Below are positions 9,553 to 18,027 of a stretch of DNA of 64,000 bases, in pieces. The stretch's first letter is position 1, and every line of letters begins with the position of its first letter. The position numbers were made by a program, and so were the translations under genes. Origin of the DNA: Sphaerisporangium rufum (GTDB lineage: Bacteria; Actinomycetota; Actinomycetes; Streptosporangiales; Streptosporangiaceae); assembly GCF_016863395.1 (NCBI RefSeq), contig NZ_BOOU01000001.1, positions 1 to 64,000 of the forward strand, given 5' to 3'. Below the pieces are notes generated by a model. It was not told the DNA's origin. It saw only the letters and a list, made by a program, of their open reading frames with translations, and searched no databases.

Positions 9553-10494
9553 TTACGCGGCGGCCTGGGCCATCCGGCGCAGCCGGGCGAGCGCGTCGCG
9601 CTCCATCCGGCGGGCCCGGTCCCGGCCGATGCCGTAGCGCTCGCCGACCTCGGTGAGTGTGTGCTCGCGGCCGTCGACCAGGCCGTAACGCCAGCGCAGC
9701 ATCTCGCGCAGGTGGTCGTCCAGGCCCAGCAGCCAGTCCTCCAGCCGCTCACGCTCCAGGGTGTCCATCGCCTGCTGCTCGGGGTCGGCCCACGTCTCGT
9801 CGGCGATCATGTCCCCGAGTTCGGTCTCGTCCTCGTCGCCCACGCCGAGCTGCAGCGACACCGGGTCGGCGGCCCAGCGGCGCAGCTCGCGGACCCGCTC
9901 GATCGGCAGGTCGAGCACCGCGGCGAGATCCTCGTCGGTGGGCTCGGTGTCCATCTCGGCCAGCATGTCGCGCCGCACCCGCATCAGCCGGGTCATCTGC
10001 TCGCCGGCATGGGTGGGCAGCCGCACCGGGCGGGCCTGCTCGTGGATGGCCCGGCCGACCGACTGGCGGATCCACCAGGTCGCGTAGGTGGAGAACTTGT
10101 AACCGCGGCGATAGTCGAACTTCTCCACCGCGCGGACCAGGCCGAGGTTGCCCTCCTGTACCAGGTCGATCAGCGGCATGCCGCGCCCGGAGTACTTGCG
10201 CGCCACCGCGACCACCAGGCGCAGGTTGGCCTGGATGAACTCGTCCTTGGCCCGGCGGCCGGACACCGCGAGGCGCTCGAGCTCCTCGTCGGCCGCGTCC
10301 GAGACCTTGGGCTCCGGGCCGCCGGAGTCGAGCAGGTATTCGGCGAACAGGCCGGCCTCGATGCGTTTGGCCAGCTCGACCTCTTCGTCCGCGCTGAGCA
10401 GCGGCACCCGGCCGATCTCCGCGAGATACGTACCGAGCAGGTCCCGGTCCGCGACCTGCTGTTCCTGTCCCCGATTGCCCGCCGGCCTTGCCAT
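9553..10494 (-). CDS. RNA polymerase sigma-70 factor, group 2 (HrdA/HrdD/SigB-like)
   Basis: A 313-aa sigma factor with sigma region 1.2 (LLGTYLAEIGRVPLLSADEE), region 2 (LIDLVQEGNLGLVRAVEKF, then FSTYATWWIRQ), region 3 and region 4 (LTEVGERYGIGRDRARRMERD). It lacks a long N-terminal region 1.1, so it is more likely a dispensable group-2 factor than the principal sigma factor. The recognition helix reads RDRARRMER instead of the usual RERIRQIE, so -35 recognition may differ. ATG 10494 was chosen: it has a GAGG element at a suitable distance and removes an atypical 50-residue extension. Confidence 0.88.
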   Translation of the reverse strand: MARPAGNRGQEQQVADRDLLGTYLAEIGRVPLLSADEEVELAKRIEAGLFAEYLLDSGGPEPKVSDAADEELERLAVSGRRAKDEFIQANLRLVVAVARKYSGRGMPLIDLVQEGNLGLVRAVEKFDYRRGYKFSTYATWWIRQSVGRAIHEQARPVRLPTHAGEQMTRLMRVRRDMLAEMDTEPTDEDLAAVLDLPIERVRELRRWAADPVSLQLGVGDEDETELGDMIADETWADPEQQAMDTLERERLEDWLLGLDDHLREMLRWRYGLVDGREHTLTEVGERYGIGRDRARRMERDALARLRRMAQAAA

Positions 10495-10741
10495 CCGATG
10501 GCACCTCGTCTCGCCGCGCCCGCTTTCGCGGGTGGAGTTCGCCGCCCGGTTCCCGCGCCGCGTTCTCGCCCCCATGCTTTTCATCACCAACGAACAGTCC
10601 ACGGCAAAGATTCCCCAAAGGGATGGGCCTGCGGAATGGTTCACCCGTCCTTCTCAGGGATGAGACGGCCCCGGGTCTTCTCAGGGACGACCCCGGAGAA
10701 TGCGCGCATCCGGTCGCTCCGGGCCCGGGCGGGGAGGTCCG

Positions 10742-12091
10742 TCATCCGTCCACCGCGGCGATGGCCGCGGCGAGCAGCGCGCCCACGTCACCCAGCACGT
10801 GACCGCCCTCCACGACGACCCGCCGCCCGCCGGACACCACCGAATGGACGTCCGCGGCGGTGGCCCCGAAGATCATCATATCGCCGGCCACCGCGGGCCG
10901 GGCGCCGGCGGTGCGGACCGAGTCCAGCCGTACCGAGACCAGGTCGGCCCGGGCGCCGGGCACGATGAATCCCGCGTCGGGGTGGCCCAGCGAGGCCTGG
11001 CCGACCATCGTCACCGCGGCGAGCAGCTCCGCGGCCGGCCAGTGCCCGCGCCGCCCGCAGGCCAGCCGCTCGCCGAGCTCCAGCGCCCGGGCCTCGGCCA
11101 GCAGGTCGATGACGGCGTTGCTGTCACTGCCCATGGTGATCGGCGAGCCGGCCTCCAGCAGGCGTCGGGCCGGCCCGACGCCGTCGCCGAGATCCCACTC
11201 GGTCGTCGGGCACACGCAGACGTGGGTGGCCGAGCCGCCGAGCAACGCCACGTCCGCGTCGGCCAGGTGGGTGGCGTGCACGGCGGTGGTGCGCGGCCCG
11301 AGGATGCCGTGCTCGTAGAGCACGCGGACCGGCGTGGCGCAGTAGGTCTCCACGCAGTGCGCGTTCTCGGTGGCCCGCTCGGAGACCTGGACGTGCAACG
11401 GCACTGCCCGGCGGTGCGCGAGCTCGGCGACCACCGGCATCTGCTCGGGCGGGCAGGCCCGTACCGAGTGCACCGCCGCACCGATCACCACGTCCTCGCA
11501 CTTGAGGTACTCGCCGGCCAGGTCGTCCACCCGCTCGGCCCAGCGGTGCGCGTCGCCGTCGCCGAACCGCAGCTGGGTGTCCTCCAGCGGGGCGCCGATG
11601 CCCGCGGTGAGATAGCAGGCGTCCAGTAGGGTCAGCCGGACGCCGGCGTCCCGGGCCGCCTCGACCAGGGCGTGCCCCATCACGTTGGGGTCGTCGTAGC
11701 GGCGCCCGCCGGGGCCGTGGTGCAGGTAGTGGAACTCCCCCACGCAGGTGACGCCGGCCATCGCCATCTCGGCGAACACCGCGCGGGCCAGCTGGAGGTA
11801 GGTGTCGGGGTCCAGGCGGCCCGCCAGGGCGTACAGCCGGTCCCGCCAGCCGGCGAAGTCCGCCACCCCCGTCTGCGCCCGGCCGCGCAGCACCCGCATG
11901 AACGCGTGGGAGTGCGCGTCGGCCAGCCCGGGCAGGGTCAGCCCGGCCAGCCGGACCGTCCCGGGGGGCGGCGCGGTGACGCCGGGCCGTACTTCGGCGA
12001 ACCGGCCGCCTTCCACGCCGACCAGCACGCCCGCCACCGCTTCGCCGGGATGCAGCCAGGCCAGTTCACACCAGTACGTCAAGGCCGACAC
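10742..12091 (-). CDS. hutF: Formimidoylglutamate deiminase
   Basis: A 449-aa amidohydrolase-superfamily enzyme with the metal site HSHAF, a GEFHYLHHGP segment, a conserved HATHL histidine and the late aspartate in ITMGSDSNAV. These match HutF, which deaminates N-formimino-L-glutamate to N-formyl-L-glutamate in histidine degradation. Urocanase lies about 1.2 kb upstream on the same strand, supporting this role; the deformylase and imidazolonepropionase genes are not in the window. GTG 12091 is the chosen start, with a weak AGGA close by. An AT-rich palindrome lies just upstream. Confidence 0.9.
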   Translation of the reverse strand: MSALTYWCELAWLHPGEAVAGVLVGVEGGRFAEVRPGVTAPPPGTVRLAGLTLPGLADAHSHAFMRVLRGRAQTGVADFAGWRDRLYALAGRLDPDTYLQLARAVFAEMAMAGVTCVGEFHYLHHGPGGRRYDDPNVMGHALVEAARDAGVRLTLLDACYLTAGIGAPLEDTQLRFGDGDAHRWAERVDDLAGEYLKCEDVVIGAAVHSVRACPPEQMPVVAELAHRRAVPLHVQVSERATENAHCVETYCATPVRVLYEHGILGPRTTAVHATHLADADVALLGGSATHVCVCPTTEWDLGDGVGPARRLLEAGSPITMGSDSNAVIDLLAEARALELGERLACGRRGHWPAAELLAAVTMVGQASLGHPDAGFIVPGARADLVSVRLDSVRTAGARPAVAGDMMIFGATAADVHSVVSGGRRVVVEGGHVLGDVGALLAAAIAAVDG

Positions 12092-12118
12092 TTTCCTACT
12101 GTTTCAAGGAAAATGTAG

Positions 12119-12134
12119 ATATATGTTCATATAT
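12119..12134 (-). promoter_or_regulatory. AT-rich palindrome upstream of hutF
   Basis: ATATATG-TT-CATATAT is a perfect 7-bp inverted repeat with a 2-bp spacer, 28 bp upstream of the hutF start. In DNA this GC-rich it stands out. It may be a regulator binding site overlapping the hutF promoter. Confidence 0.5.
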
Positions 12135-12183
12135 ATGCCTTGATTCGCTCCAGGTTGCCGCCTCCGGCGGCCGCGCCGGCCGG

Positions 12184-12888
12184 TCAGGACACCGGGCCGG
12201 CCGCCGGACGGACAGTGATCTCGGTGACGTGCGCGTCGGCGGAGGCGGTGACCGCGGCCAGCACCGCGCGGGCCACCGAATCCGGGGCCAGGTACTTGTC
12301 CGGCTGGTACGGCCCGCCCTCGTGCTCGCGGACCCCGCGCTGCATGTCGGTGTCGACCCGGCCCGGATAGACGGTGGTGACCCGTACCCCGTGCGGCTCC
12401 TCCTCCTGGCGCAGCGCGTCGGCCAGCGCGCGCAGCGCGAACTTCGAGGCGGCGTAGCAGGTCCAGCCAGGATTGGCCCGCTGCCCGGCACCGGAGTTGA
12501 TCATCACCACCCGGCCCCGGGCGGCGCGCAGCCGCGGCAGCAGCAGGCGGGTGAGCCCGGCCACCGCGATCACGTTCACCTCGAAGCTCTCCCGCCAGGC
12601 CGCGGGCGGCAGCTCGGCGACCGCGCCGAGCCGGACCACCCCGGCGCTGTGCACCAGCAGGTCGAGCCGGTCGACGTCCGCCGCCGCCTCGGCCACCGCC
12701 CGGTCGTCGGTCAGCTCCACCGCCCACGGCCGCGCGCCCAGCTCGTCGCACACCGCGCGCAGCGCGGTGCCGTCCCGCCCGCCGAGGAGCAGGTCGTACG
12801 TCGGCGCCAGGGCGCGGGCGATCGCCGCGCCCACCCCGCGGGAAGCTCCGGTGATCAGCGCGACCGGCCGCGTCGTTCCGTCTGCCAT
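12184..12888 (-). CDS. Short-chain dehydrogenase/reductase
   Basis: A 234-aa classical SDR. The nucleotide motif is TGASRGVGAAIA, the second motif HSAGVVR, the catalytic Ser is in VVMINSGAGQ, and the catalytic pair YAASK is present. It oxidises or reduces a hydroxyl/keto substrate with NAD(P)(H), but the substrate cannot be read from the sequence. It sits between hutU and hutF on the same strand, 92 bp before hutF; histidine degradation has no known SDR step, so the link may be only positional. ATG 12888 follows a GGGTGGGGGT element. Confidence 0.85.
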   Translation of the reverse strand: MADGTTRPVALITGASRGVGAAIARALAPTYDLLLGGRDGTALRAVCDELGARPWAVELTDDRAVAEAAADVDRLDLLVHSAGVVRLGAVAELPPAAWRESFEVNVIAVAGLTRLLLPRLRAARGRVVMINSGAGQRANPGWTCYAASKFALRALADALRQEEEPHGVRVTTVYPGRVDTDMQRGVREHEGGPYQPDKYLAPDSVARAVLAAVTASADAHVTEITVRPAAGPVS

Positions 12889-12940
12889 ACCCCCACCCTA
12901 GGCGTACCCGGGCGATCCGCCCGACCCGCGACAGATCGCC

Positions 12941-13161
12941 CGAAATGCCATTTCACCCTGCGCCTTTACGGGACGCACATACGAATTTGCGCGACGGGCA
13001 CACCAGAGGGCCGCCTGCCGATTCCGGGTAGCCGCGAAGGACAAGAAGATCGGCGGCGGCGAGACCTGGGACCTGGGACCTGGGACCTGGAAAGCTACCG
13101 GCCCAACATCAGCTGGGCCCGGGTGAGCGGCGGCGTGCTGTTCCACGAGTGCAACTGGTGA
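12941..13161 (+). pseudogene. Decayed small reading frame split by a 7-bp tandem repeat
   Basis: From 12941 one plus-strand frame reads on to KDKKIGGGETWDL, runs into a 7-bp repeat at 13064-13090, and out of the repeat a different frame continues ESYRPNISWARVSGGVLFHECNW before a stop at 13159-13161. Removing two 7-bp copies would join the two frames into one protein. No in-frame start codon with a ribosome site is visible. I do not recognise the family. It may be a remnant, or simply chance. Confidence 0.3.
13064..13090. repeat. 7-bp tandem repeat ACCTGGG, 3.9 copies
   Basis: Three full copies of ACCTGGG and a partial fourth. The unit is not a multiple of three, so a change in copy number shifts the reading frame of the plus-strand remnant described for 12941-13161. 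Confidence 0.85.
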
Positions 13162-13233
13162 GCGACCGGACCGGCTGACCGGCCCAGGATCGATCGCGGG
13201 GCGGGCGCGCCGCACCGCCGGGCACCGCGAACG

Positions 13234-13268
13234 GCCGGGGCCGCACCCTCAAGGGGCGCGGCCCCGGC
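13234..13268. terminator. Strong stem-loop downstream of hutU
   Basis: GCCGGGGCCGC at 13234-13244 pairs perfectly with GCGGCCCCGGC at 13258-13268 around a 13-nt loop. It lies 72 bp beyond the hutU stop and could terminate hutU; it has no T-run, as is usual in actinomycetes. Confidence 0.55.
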
Positions 13269-13339
13269 CCCCGCGCGGACCCTCACCGATCGCGGGCGGC
13301 CACCTGGTCGCCCACCACCCCCGGCCCGCGCGCGGGCCC

Positions 13340-14992
13340 TCAGCCTTCCCGCATCGGCACCCGCACGCCCCGCTCGTCCGCCACCGTCACCGCGCGGTCG
13401 TACCCGGCGTCCACATGCCGCACGACGCCCATCCCGGGGTCGTTGGTCAGCACCCGGGCGATCTTCTCTGCGGCCAGCGGAGTGCCGTCCGCCACCGTCA
13501 CCTGTCCGGCGTGGATCGACCGGCCGATGCCCACGCCGCCACCGTGGTGGATCGACACCCACGAGGCGCCCGAGGCCACGTTCACCATGGCGTTGAGCAG
13601 CGGCCAGTCGGCGATCGCGTCCGAGCCGTCGGCCATCGCCTCGGTCTCCCGGTAGGGCGAGGCCACCGAGCCGCAGTCCAGATGGTCGCGCCCGATCACC
13701 ACCGGCGCGCGCAGCTCGCCGCGCGCGACCATGTCGTTGAACCGCTCGCCGGCCCGGTCGCGCTCGCCGTAGCCGAGCCAGCAGATGCGCGCCGGCAGCC
13801 CTTGGAAGCGCACCTTCTCGCCGGCCATCCGGATCCAGCGGGCCAGCGGCTCGTTGTCGGGGAACAGTTCCAGCACCGCCCGGTCGGTGCGGGCGATGTC
13901 CTCGGCCTCCCCCGACAGCGCCGCCCAGCGGAACGGTCCCTTGCCCTCGCAGAACAGCGGGCGGATGTAGGCGGGCACGAACCCCGGGAAGTCGAACGCC
14001 CGCTCGTAGCCCGCCAGCCGCGCCTCGCCCCGGATGGAGTTGCCGTAGTCGAACACCTCGGCCCCCGCGTCACGGAAGCCCACCATCGCCGCCACGTGCG
14101 CGGCCATCGACTCACGGGCCCGGCGGGTGAACCCGGCCGGATCCTTGTCGCGCTCGGCGGCCATGTCCGCGAAGGCCACCCCGCGCGGCAGGTACATCAG
14201 CGGATCGTGCGCCGAGGTCTGGTCGGTGACGATGTCGATCTCGGCTCCGGCGGCGAGCAGTTCGGGCAGCGCGTCGGCGGCGTTGGCCTCCACCCCGATC
14301 GACAGCGGGGCCCGCCCGTCGCGGGCGTCGCGGGCCAGGCGCAGCGCCTCGGCCAGGGTGTCCGCCCGGACGTCCAGGTAGCCGTGGCCGATCCGGCGCT
14401 CGATGCTGCGCGGGTCGCAGTCGACGCAGATCGCCACGCCGCCGTTCATGGTGACGGCGAGCGGCTGCGCGCCGCCCATCCCGCCGAGCCCGGCAGTGAG
14501 GGTGATCGTGCCCGCCAGCGAGCCGCCGAACCGCTTGGCGGCGACCGCGGCGAAGGTCTCGTAGGTGCCCTGCAGGATGCCCTGGGTACCGATGTAGATC
14601 CACGAACCGGCCGTCATCTGCCCGTACATCGTCAGCCCGGCCGCCTCCAACCGGCGGAACTCCTCCCAGTTCGCCCAGTCGGGCACCAGGTTGGAGTTGG
14701 CGATCAGCACGCGCGGCGCCCACTCGTGGGTGCGCATCACGCCGACCGGCCGGCCGGACTGCACCAGCAGGGTCTCGTCGGCCGCCAGCTCCGTCAGGCT
14801 GCGGCAGATCGCGTCGAACGACCGCCAGTCGCGGGCCGCCCGCCCGGACCCGCCGTAGACCACGAGCTCTTCCGGATGCTCGGCCACCTCCGGATCCAGA
14901 TTGTTCTGGATCATCCGGAGCGCCGCCTCCTGCGGCCACCCCTTGGCGGTGAGCGTGCCGCCGCGCGGCGCGCGGACCACTCTGGCGTTCAT
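13340..14992 (-). CDS. hutU: Urocanate hydratase
   Basis: A 550-aa urocanase, the usual length, catalysing urocanate to imidazolonepropionate with a tightly bound NAD+. Visible family segments include [27 protein letters not shown], the glycine-rich [12 protein letters not shown], the active-site region [16 protein letters not shown] and the late [19 protein letters not shown] 14992 follows GGGGAGG by 7 nt and matches the family N-terminus ([13 protein letters not shown]). It is divergent from the DUF4331 gene, with a 247-bp intergenic region that must hold both promoters. Confidence 0.96.
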   Translation of the reverse strand: MNARVVRAPRGGTLTAKGWPQEAALRMIQNNLDPEVAEHPEELVVYGGSGRAARDWRSFDAICRSLTELAADETLLVQSGRPVGVMRTHEWAPRVLIANSNLVPDWANWEEFRRLEAAGLTMYGQMTAGSWIYIGTQGILQGTYETFAAVAAKRFGGSLAGTITLTAGLGGMGGAQPLAVTMNGGVAICVDCDPRSIERRIGHGYLDVRADTLAEALRLARDARDGRAPLSIGVEANAADALPELLAAGAEIDIVTDQTSAHDPLMYLPRGVAFADMAAERDKDPAGFTRRARESMAAHVAAMVGFRDAGAEVFDYGNSIRGEARLAGYERAFDFPGFVPAYIRPLFCEGKGPFRWAALSGEAEDIARTDRAVLELFPDNEPLARWIRMAGEKVRFQGLPARICWLGYGERDRAGERFNDMVARGELRAPVVIGRDHLDCGSVASPYRETEAMADGSDAIADWPLLNAMVNVASGASWVSIHHGGGVGIGRSIHAGQVTVADGTPLAAEKIARVLTNDPGMGVVRHVDAGYDRAVTVADERGVRVPMREG

Positions 14993-15239
14993 GAACCGAC
15001 CTCCCCATCGAGGTGAATGAGCGCGTTCATCCTGATCAGCGGACCGGCGCCCGGTCAAGCGGCGGCCCCGCGGGCGGCGCGCCCGCCCCACCCTTCACTC
15101 CCGTCCCGGAAATCTTTTGCCCGCGGACCAATCCGATCGCGCCGCCGCCGCGTATAGCCCCCTGAGGACCCGGCCGGACCTCTCCCGTTTCAGCGCCCGG
15201 TCGCGATCGCGACCGGCGGCCGAAAGGAACCGTGACGAC

Positions 15240-16628
15240 ATGGAGCTCCGGATGCACCGGCGCGCCCCGATCGTGCTGGCAGCCGTCGGGCTGCTCGCCG
15301 CCTCCGCCTTCGCCGCGCTGCGTCCCGACGCCGGCGGGGCCTCCTCCCATCGCGAGGCACCGCTGATCTCGGGCGATCCGCGTAACGACAACACCGACGT
15401 CTACGCGTTCGTCAGCCCCGACCGGCCCGACACCGTGACGCTGATGGCCAACTGGATCCCGTTCGAGGAGCCGACCGGCGGCCCGAACTTCTACCAGTTC
15501 GACACCCGCTCCCGGTACAACATCAAGATCGACAATGACGGTGACGCCAAGCCGGACGTCGTCTACCAGTGGACCTTCCGCGACGAGGACCGCCGCGGCA
15601 CCGCCACCTTCCTGTACAACAACGGGCCGGTGACGTCGATCAATGACGAGAACCTGCTGTTCCGCCAGCGGTACACCCTGAAGAAGTTCACCCACCGCGG
15701 CGTCACCACCCTGGTGCGCAACGGCGTCGTCGCGCCCAGCAACACCGGCCGGGCCTCGATGCCCGACTACGCGACGCTGCGCGCCCAGTCGATCGCCGGG
15801 CTGCCGCGCGGCGGACGGGCCTTCGCCGGGCAGGCCGACGACCCGTTCTTCCTGGACCTGCGGGTGTTCGACCTGCTGTATGGCGGCGACCTGTCGGAGG
15901 TCGGCCAGGACACCCTCAAGGGCTACAACGTGCACAGCCTGGCCGTCCAGATCCCCAAGAGCGAGCTGGCGCTGCGCGGCGACGCGCGGCGCAACCCGGT
16001 GATCGGCGTGTGGTCCACCACCGACAAGTGGAGCCCGGGCGGCTACCGCCAGGTCTCCCGGCTGGGCAACCCGCTGGTCAACGAGGTGGTGCTGCCGGCC
16101 GGTCTCAAGGACACCTTCAACGCCGTCAACCCCGACCGGGACGCCCGGCTGGACGCGGTGGTCGAACGGGTCACCGAGCCGGAGCTGCCGAAGCTGATCG
16201 AGGCCATCTACAAGATCCCGGCGCCGAAGACCCCGCGCGCCGACCTGGTGGAGATCTTCCTGACCGGCATCGCCAAGGCCAACGGCCCGATCAAGGCCGA
16301 CCTCAACTCGCAGATCCTCAACCGGGACGTCAACCGCCGCCACTTCCGGCCCGCGGAGATGCTGCGCCTCAACATGGCCGTCCCGCCCACCTCGCGGCCC
16401 AACCGGCTCGGCGTGCTGGCCGGAGACCTGCAGGGCTTCCCCAACGGCCGCCGGCTCGGCGACGACGTGATCGACATCTCGCTGCAGGCCGTCGAGGGCG
16501 CCGCGCTGACCGGCAAGCTCGTCGACGCGCTGGCCGCCGGGGACAAGGTCGACGAGAACGACCAGCCGTACCAGGCGCGCTTCCCCTACGTGCCGCTGCC
16601 CAGCGCCAAGGCGGTGAACGAGCGCTGA
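15240..16628 (+). CDS. DUF4331 family secreted protein
   Basis: A 462-aa protein with a signal peptide or anchor (HRRAPIVLAAVGLLAASAFA) and then the DUF4331 core, which starts ASSHREAPLISGDP and contains NTDVYAFVSPDRP, VTLMANWIPFEEP and YQFDTRSRYNIKIDNDGD. DUF4331 has no established biochemical function. Aspartate- and asparagine-rich loops such as DNDGDAKPD suggest calcium binding, which is an inference. It begins a three-gene plus-strand set with a TPR protein and a His-rich transporter. ATG 15240 has AAAGGAA 12 nt upstream; ATG 15252 is an alternative. Confidence 0.88.
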   Translation: MELRMHRRAPIVLAAVGLLAASAFAALRPDAGGASSHREAPLISGDPRNDNTDVYAFVSPDRPDTVTLMANWIPFEEPTGGPNFYQFDTRSRYNIKIDNDGDAKPDVVYQWTFRDEDRRGTATFLYNNGPVTSINDENLLFRQRYTLKKFTHRGVTTLVRNGVVAPSNTGRASMPDYATLRAQSIAGLPRGGRAFAGQADDPFFLDLRVFDLLYGGDLSEVGQDTLKGYNVHSLAVQIPKSELALRGDARRNPVIGVWSTTDKWSPGGYRQVSRLGNPLVNEVVLPAGLKDTFNAVNPDRDARLDAVVERVTEPELPKLIEAIYKIPAPKTPRADLVEIFLTGIAKANGPIKADLNSQILNRDVNRRHFRPAEMLRLNMAVPPTSRPNRLGVLAGDLQGFPNGRRLGDDVIDISLQAVEGAALTGKLVDALAAGDKVDENDQPYQARFPYVPLPSAKAVNER

Positions 16629-16707
16629 CCCCGCCCGCGCCGGCTCCCGCCCCGCGGCGGGGGCCGGCGGCCGTCCGGCACCGGCCGGGGAACCCGAGGA
16701 GATCTTC

Positions 16708-18027
16708 ATGTCCGACCTGAAACGCCCGCGCGGCCGGGCCGCCGCCGCGGCGGCCAAGACGGCCTGCGTCGTCGCCGCCACCCTGGCGATCACGGCCGGC
16801 GCGACCCTGCTCCCGCCCATCGGCCACCAGGCCCCCGCCGTGACCCCCGCGGGCGCCGAACCCGGAGCCGGGCCGCCGCAGGCCGGCGCCACCGGGCTGT
16901 CCACGACCGTGCGCGGCCTGCGCGACCGGCTGCAGCGGCTGCCCAAGGACCACCAGGCCTGGGCCGCCCTCGGCGCGGCGCACGTCCAGCAGGCGCGGAT
17001 CACCGCCGACCCCTCCTACTACGTCAAGGCCGAGCAGGCCCTGGACCGGGCGGCCGCGCTCGCGCCCCGGGACGCGGCCGTGCTCGCCGCCCGGGCGTCG
17101 CTGGCCGCCGGGCGGCACGAGTTCGCCGCGGCCCGGCGGCTGGCCCGCCAGGCGATCGACGCCAACCCCTACGGGGCGACCGCCTACGGAGTGCTGGCCG
17201 ACGCCGCCACCCAGCTCGGCGAGCACGCCGAGGCGACCCGGGCGGTCCGCCGGATGACCGAGCTCAAGCCCGGGGTCGCGTCCTTCACCCGCGCCTCCTA
17301 CGACGCCGAGCTGCGCGGCGACGTCCGGGAGGCCGAAGAGCTGCTGAAGGCCGCCCTGGCCGACGCGTTCACCCCCGAGGACATCGCCTACTGCCGGTTC
17401 TACCTGGGCGAACTGGCGCTGCGGGCGGGCGAGCTGGAACGGGCCGGCCACATGTACGACGAGGCCCTTCGGGCGTACCCCGCGTTCGTGCCGGCCCTGG
17501 CCGGGCGGGCCCGGGCCGCCGCGCTCGCCGGGCGGCTGGAGTCCGCCGCGCAGGGCTACCAGGACGTGGTGGCGCGGCTGCCGCTGGCCCAGTACATCGT
17601 CGAGTACGGCGAGGTGCTGGCCAGGCTGGGCCGCAGCCCGGCCGGGCAGTGGGCGCTGCTGTCCGCGCAGCGGCGGCTGATGGCCGCGAGCGGGGTGCGC
17701 GACGACATCACCTGGGCGGAGTTCGAGGCCGACCACGGCTCGCCGGCCGCCGCGGTGAAGCACGCCCGCGCCGAGTACCGCCGGCATCCCAACCTGGTGT
17801 CCGCCGACGCGCTCGCCTGGGCGCTGCACCGGGACGGCCGGTCCCGCGAGGCGCTGAGGTACGCCAGAAAGGCCACCGCCCGCGGCTGGCGCAACGCCCT
17901 GTTCCACCACCACCGGGCCGAGATCGAGCGAAAGCTCGGCCTGGACGCCGGCCGGTCCAGGTCCCGGGTCAAGGAGTACAACCCGCGCTTCGACCCCGCG
18001 CTGCCGGCGCTGGCCAGGTTCTCATGA
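16708..18027 (+). CDS. Secreted or anchored tetratricopeptide-repeat protein
   Basis: A 439-aa protein with an N-terminal hydrophobic helix (about 16-35) followed by several TPR units, for example KDHQAWAALGAAHVQQARI, AVLAARASLAAGRHEFAAAR and AYGVLADAATQLGEHAEATR. TPR arrays bind proteins; no enzyme motif is seen. The gene starts 79 bp after the DUF4331 gene and its stop codon overlaps the next start (ATGA), so the three products probably work together at the cell surface. The role is unknown. Confidence 0.85.
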   Translation: MSDLKRPRGRAAAAAAKTACVVAATLAITAGATLLPPIGHQAPAVTPAGAEPGAGPPQAGATGLSTTVRGLRDRLQRLPKDHQAWAALGAAHVQQARITADPSYYVKAEQALDRAAALAPRDAAVLAARASLAAGRHEFAAARRLARQAIDANPYGATAYGVLADAATQLGEHAEATRAVRRMTELKPGVASFTRASYDAELRGDVREAEELLKAALADAFTPEDIAYCRFYLGELALRAGELERAGHMYDEALRAYPAFVPALAGRARAAALAGRLESAAQGYQDVVARLPLAQYIVEYGEVLARLGRSPAGQWALLSAQRRLMAASGVRDDITWAEFEADHGSPAAAVKHARAEYRRHPNLVSADALAWALHRDGRSREALRYARKATARGWRNALFHHHRAEIERKLGLDAGRSRSRVKEYNPRFDPALPALARFS

